Origin: Robinsoniella sp.
GTDB lineage: Bacteria; Bacillota; Clostridia; Lachnospirales; Lachnospiraceae
Length of the DNA stretch: 47,280 bases
Reading direction: 5' to 3'
Assembly: GCA_023664735.1 (NCBI GenBank)
Contig: JAMPFB010000001.1
Span: forward strand, 31,917-79,196
Shown here piece by piece: positions 44,075 through 47,280 of this stretch. Numbering within the stretch: position 1 is the stretch's first letter; each line of letters starts with the position of its first letter. The notes below the pieces were generated by a model. That model saw nothing but the letters and a program-made list of their open reading frames with translations. It had not been told where the DNA came from and did no database searches. Position numbers and translations under genes: made by a program.

Positions 44075-45001
44075 ATGATTTATGAAAATGTATTGGAATG
44101 TATGGGACAGACGCCAATCATACGCCTTAACAGAATGACAGAGGAAGATAGTGCAGAAGTGCTTGTGAAATTTGAAGGCTTGAATGTAGGAGGATCCATT
44201 AAAACAAGAACTGCCTATTATATGATTAAAAAAGCAGAAAAAGAAGGAAGGCTGAAACCGGATTCCATCATTGTGGAGCCTACAAGTGGAAATCAGGGAA
44301 TAGGTCTTGCGCTGGTAGGAGCAGTAAAGGGATATGAGACTATTATTATCATGCCGGATTCTGTCAGCGAGGAAAGAAGGAAGCTGGTAGAGCATTATGG
44401 CGCCGAGGTAAAGCTTGTGCATGATGAAGGAAATATAGGGGAATGTATTGATGAGTGTATGCGCATTGCTCTTTCCATGGCAGAGGAGAATGAAAAGGTA
44501 TATGTGCCCCAGCAGTTTGAAAATCCGGCTAATCCCATGGTACATAAGCATCATACCGGAGTGGAAATATTGGAGCAGGTGGCAGGCCCCATTGATGGTT
44601 TTTGTTCCGGAATTGGAACAGGGGGCACTATAAGCGGCATTGGAGAAGTGTTAAAAGCACAGAACCCGCAAATAGAAATATGGGCGGTAGAGCCGGAAAA
44701 TGCTGCTATACTGGCAGGTGGAACAATAGGGACGCATTTACAGATGGGAATTGGTGACGGTTTGATTCCAAAGAATTTGAACCAGCATATTTATGATGAT
44801 ATTTATGTAGTCAGCGATGAAGAGGCTATTCGGAGTGCAAAGGATTTAGCAAGGCTTGAGGGCATTATGTGCGGCATTTCCAGTGGAACTAATGTAGCGG
44901 CAGCATTAAAGCTGGCAAAGAAGTTAGGAAAGGGTAAAACGGTTGTAACGGTATTGCCGGATACGGCGGAACGTTATTTTTCTACTCCGTTATTTCAATA
45001 A
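44075..45001 (+). CDS. Cysteine synthase family PLP enzyme
   Basis: The 308-residue fold-type II enzyme resembles O-acetylserine sulfhydrylase. The PLP lysine is in VGGSIKTRTAYYMI, where the usual form is PGGSVKDR. The substrate loop reads PTSGNQGIGLALVGA instead of TSGNTG, the phosphate loop is SGIGTGGTISGIGE, and GISSGTNVAAAL and TVLPDTAERYFSTPLF end the protein. Length is that of CysK. The two motif changes could reflect a different amino substrate or just a divergent clade, so no gene symbol is assigned. An AAAGGGG site precedes the start. It is probably monocistronic. Confidence 0.85.
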   Translation: MIYENVLECMGQTPIIRLNRMTEEDSAEVLVKFEGLNVGGSIKTRTAYYMIKKAEKEGRLKPDSIIVEPTSGNQGIGLALVGAVKGYETIIIMPDSVSEERRKLVEHYGAEVKLVHDEGNIGECIDECMRIALSMAEENEKVYVPQQFENPANPMVHKHHTGVEILEQVAGPIDGFCSGIGTGGTISGIGEVLKAQNPQIEIWAVEPENAAILAGGTIGTHLQMGIGDGLIPKNLNQHIYDDIYVVSDEEAIRSAKDLARLEGIMCGISSGTNVAAALKLAKKLGKGKTVVTVLPDTAERYFSTPLFQ

Positions 45002-45161
45002 TTTGTAGGGGAATCTACATGGAAGATTTATGGTAACAGTTCATGAGAAGATTTATAAAGGGAATTATGCAGAAAATTTATATGTGAGATTTATAGAAAA
45101 TAGTGTTGGCTAACAAAGGAATATTTTCAATTTGATATAAGACAGGAGAGGGAACTGAAAT

Positions 45162-46127
45162 ATGAAAAAGAAAGGTTTTGGGAAATTTATATTTCTCGGT
45201 GCACTGGTTATTATGTTAGCAGGGATAGGCATTGCAGTTGGAATGTCAGCCGGAAATGAGGAAGATGCGAAATTACAGAAGGACGCACAGCAAAATGAGG
45301 AAGAAAAGTCTACATTACAGATAGAGGAACAACAGGAAGGACAGCAAGAAGGAAAAAAAGAAGAGCAGCAGGAAAAAGGACAACAGGAAGGACAGTTCCA
45401 AGAGATGGTAAATGAGACGCCCTTCGATATGGCAAATCCCATACCGGATGAAACATATACGGCAATTGTTTCCTATCAGGCAAGAGAAGTTTTACAGTCA
45501 GAGAACGGATTAGCAAAGGCAGAGACAATCATAACGATGCCGCAGCTTACCATGCGTTCCGTGATAGCAGAAAAAATCAATGAGCAGCTTTTTGATTTTT
45601 ATAAGGAGGAATATGAAATAGGGATTGCTGTTGGCGAGCAAGACAGCGTATCCCAGCAGGAATCCGATGAAGATATGGGAGAGGATTCCGATTATGATTA
45701 TACTTATTATGACTATACTTATGAAGTGGGATATACGATTTCCCTTTTAAGCGATCAGTATTTGTCTGTTCTGGCAGAGGGCTATGAGTATGCAGGAGGC
45801 GCTCATGGAATGCCTTTTCGGACGGCACTCATTTTTGATTTGGAAACCGGAGAGCAGGTAAAAGGAGAAAGCCTTTTTGACGTATCAGAGGAACAGTTTC
45901 GAGAGAGAAAGCTGGAAGCATATAGTGAACTGATAGCTCAAGACGAGGAAGAGATGTATTGGCAGAATGCCATTTCTGTAGTGGAGGAAAATACGGATTT
46001 TGACAGTGGTTATTATCTTACTGAAAATGGCGTTACTTTTTATTATGAACCTTATGCGCTTGCGCCTTACGCAGCAGGATATGTGGAAGTGACAGTTCCC
46101 TATGAAAAGCTTCCTCTTGTGAAATGA
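45162..46127 (+). CDS. Secreted or anchored RsiV-like protein (DUF3298 domain)
   Basis: The 321-residue protein has an N-terminal signal anchor (FIFLGALVIMLAGIGIAVGM), a low-complexity Glu/Gln linker at about 35-80 (EEQQEGQQEGKKEEQQ), then an extracellular domain. ITMPQLTMRSVIAEKINEQLFDFYKEE resembles DUF4163, followed after an acidic Asp/Tyr insert by YEYAGGAHGMPFRTALIFDLETGE, the DUF3298 signature seen in RsiV and PdaC. In B. subtilis RsiV this fold binds lysozyme. No ECF sigma gene is adjacent, so an anti-sigma role is not supported here. The start has ACAGGAGAGGG. A terminator follows at once. Confidence 0.8.
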   Translation: MKKKGFGKFIFLGALVIMLAGIGIAVGMSAGNEEDAKLQKDAQQNEEEKSTLQIEEQQEGQQEGKKEEQQEKGQQEGQFQEMVNETPFDMANPIPDETYTAIVSYQAREVLQSENGLAKAETIITMPQLTMRSVIAEKINEQLFDFYKEEYEIGIAVGEQDSVSQQESDEDMGEDSDYDYTYYDYTYEVGYTISLLSDQYLSVLAEGYEYAGGAHGMPFRTALIFDLETGEQVKGESLFDVSEEQFRERKLEAYSELIAQDEEEMYWQNAISVVEENTDFDSGYYLTENGVTFYYEPYALAPYAAGYVEVTVPYEKLPLVK

Positions 46128-46136
46128 TAAAATAAA

Positions 46137-46174
46137 AAACAGGCATTGGAAGGAATGATTTCCAGTGCCTGTTT
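46137..46174 (+). terminator. Terminator of the RsiV-like gene
   Basis: AACAGGCATTGGAA (46138-46151) pairs with TTCCAGTGCCTGTT (46159-46172) with one G-T pair. It starts ten bases after the stop codon. Confidence 0.85.
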
Positions 46175-46178
46175 ATGC

Positions 46179-46374
46179 GTGACAGTTCAGCCCACAGGCG
46201 CAGAGCAGGTTGTATGCAGAGCACATTTTCTAAAGGAGCCCTTATAAAAACGCCAGCGCTTAGCGAGGTATTTTCGAGCTTAGCACTGTTGCGTTTTTAT
46301 AGAGCGAAAGCGTGGCGACGTAGAAAATGTGCTCTGCATACAACCTGCTCTGCGCCTGTGGACTGAACTGTTAC
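46179..46374. repeat. Structured repeat copy H (complete hairpin III form)
   Basis: A 196-bp near-perfect palindrome runs from GTGACAGTTCAGCCCACAGG to CCTGTGGACTGAACTGTTAC, with arms of about 54 bp. The core (about 46234-46330) is almost identical to copy G and contains AGAGCGAAAGCGTGGCGACG, but the outer arm block (AGGTTGTATGCAGAG) differs wholly from G while remaining complementary to its partner. It is the one copy lying between convergent genes, away from any promoter. Confidence 0.9.
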
Positions 46375-46386
46375 TTTTTTATAGTT

Positions 46387-47067
46387 TTACAGAAATTCTA
46401 CCGATAACACACCTTTTATATGTTCTACCATATCCATATATTCATCCAGTTTTTTTATATCCGGAATGATAAGAGTGGCAAATATGGAAAAGGGCTGTCC
46501 CTTTACCTTTGGTTTGATTACATCAAAGTTATCCACAAGGATTTGCTCCGTCCGAAATGTTTCCATAAGAAGAGGAATTGCTTTGTTGTTTTCAATATCC
46601 AGATACAAGGTAAAATATTTGCTGTGCTTATAGGCTTTTTTTTCAATAATTGGAAGTACATGAAGGGCAAACAGCATGAGCAGGCAGACCAAGATTCCAC
46701 CGCTTAAAAAGCCAATGCCTACAGCAACTCCAATACAGGCACAGGTCCAGAGGCTAGCAGCGGTTGTAAGCCCTTTTACTTGATGTCCGGACACGATAAT
46801 GGTTCCAACTCCTAAAAAGCCAACGCCACTAATAACCTGCGCTGCCATTCTCGCCATATCGGACTTTCCGGGAAAGGCAACCTCCATATATTGGGCAGTC
46901 AGCATTACCAGCGCAGAGCCAAGGCATACGATGGTGTGGGTCTTGGTTCCGGCGCCTCTGCGCTTAACCCCTCGCTCTAAACCGATAATACAGCCAAGAA
47001 TAAGAGCGGCAAAAATACGTATAAAGATGTTTAAAGGAGTCCATTGGGAAAAAGATGTGGAAAACAT
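46387..47067 (-). CDS. MgtC/SapB family membrane protein
   Basis: The 226-residue protein has four or five N-terminal membrane segments. The hallmark is CIIGLERGVKRRGAGTKTHTIVCLGSALVM, cited here for GLERG and the GAGTKTH region. QVISGVGFLGVGTIIV and VKGLTTAASLWTCACIGVAVGIGF follow. About 150-226 is a cytoplasmic ACT-like regulatory domain (YKHSKYFTLYLDIENNKAIPLLMETF). Family members are linked to Mg limitation and acid tolerance. The start at 47067 has AGGAGG upstream on the minus strand. It converges on the RsiV-like gene across copy H. Confidence 0.92.
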   Translation of the reverse strand: MFSTSFSQWTPLNIFIRIFAALILGCIIGLERGVKRRGAGTKTHTIVCLGSALVMLTAQYMEVAFPGKSDMARMAAQVISGVGFLGVGTIIVSGHQVKGLTTAASLWTCACIGVAVGIGFLSGGILVCLLMLFALHVLPIIEKKAYKHSKYFTLYLDIENNKAIPLLMETFRTEQILVDNFDVIKPKVKGQPFSIFATLIIPDIKKLDEYMDMVEHIKGVLSVEFL

Positions 47068-47182
47068 GGAATCCCTCCTTTCTGAAAAATGTGGCTATTT
47101 GTAGGGTGGGAAATATATGAATAGTATATAATGGAATGGAAGTGGGTTTCAATAAGATTTTTTTGATTTGTTGGATTGAATG

Positions 47183-47227
47183 GAACAGTTTAGTCTGCTT
47201 TTTTGAAGGTAGTGGCTGAACTGTTAC
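47183..47227. repeat. Structured repeat copy I: two termini joined end to end
   Basis: GGAACAGTTTAGTCTGC plus TTTTTTGAAGGTAGTGGC (left end of the family) is followed immediately by TGAACTGTTAC (right end). No hairpin lies between them, so this is a minimal deletion derivative of about 45 bp. Confidence 0.75.
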
Positions 47228-47256
47228 ATAATTTATTTTTTTGTGCAAAATTACGC

Positions 47257-47280
47257 TTGAAAATAATTCTAAAATCGCTT
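47257..47280 (+). promoter_or_regulatory. -35 box of a promoter cut by the window edge
   Basis: TTGAAA at 47257-47262 starts 30 bp after the end of copy I. A 17-bp spacer would end at 47279, so the -10 should begin with the last base of the window. Confidence 0.5.

Overview
The window looks like a chromosomal segment of a low-to-moderate GC Gram-positive anaerobe, most likely a Lachnospiraceae-type Clostridium. This rests on strong AGGAGG ribosome binding sites, a tryptophan T-box, a purF with the cleavable propeptide and Fe-S cysteines of the Bacillus type, a short YtrA-like GntR regulator, and a large three-gene locus that I associate with Clostridia. The species cannot be fixed from sequence alone.

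Layout. 235-3228: beta-CASP nuclease, thymidylate synthase and dihydrofolate reductase. 3278-4385: branched-chain aminotransferase with its own promoter. 5024-6973: an autoregulated GntR/ABC-transporter operon. 7052-8392: peptidoglycan-binding protein. 8694-11114: hybrid histidine kinase, convergent with a CobD/HisC-like aminotransferase (11111-12208). 13032-19963: a three-gene operon of an alpha-solenoid giant, a protein with a degenerate Hsp70/actin-like fold, and a coiled-coil membrane protein. 20086-22337: amino-acid ABC importer. 23148-26935: purC, purF, purB. 27054-33840: an AT-rich accessory island of broken or lone genes (integrase fragment, SF1 helicase, Rpn-type nuclease, decayed DUF3791/DUF3990 pair, truncated calcium-repeat protein). 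34063-40100: T-box controlled trpEGCFBA without trpD. 40845-47067: GGDEF-like protein, groES/groEL, cysteine synthase, RsiV-like secreted protein and an MgtC-type membrane protein.

The most unusual content is a family of structured repeats in the intergenic spaces, with at least nine copies or remnants. The full form is about 560-710 bp: a 148-bp hairpin (II), an AT-rich linker, and a 227-bp branched hairpin (I), bounded by inverted termini of the form GTAACAGTTCAGCC. A shorter form carries a third hairpin (III). Stem arms differ between copies but stay complementary within each copy. The element end facing a gene lies a nearly constant 29 bp (30 bp in one case) upstream of the -35 box at six promoters (GntR operon, solenoid operon, purC, trp, GGDEF gene, and a truncated promoter at the right window edge), whichever way round the element lies and whichever hairpin it carries. 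This suggests either promoter-targeted insertion or a terminal sequence that works at about -65. I regard it as the best candidate for an undescribed system here.

Housekeeping functions (dTMP/folate, purine, tryptophan, chaperonin) appear intact except for the missing trpD. No rRNA, tRNA, CRISPR array or complete transposase was seen.
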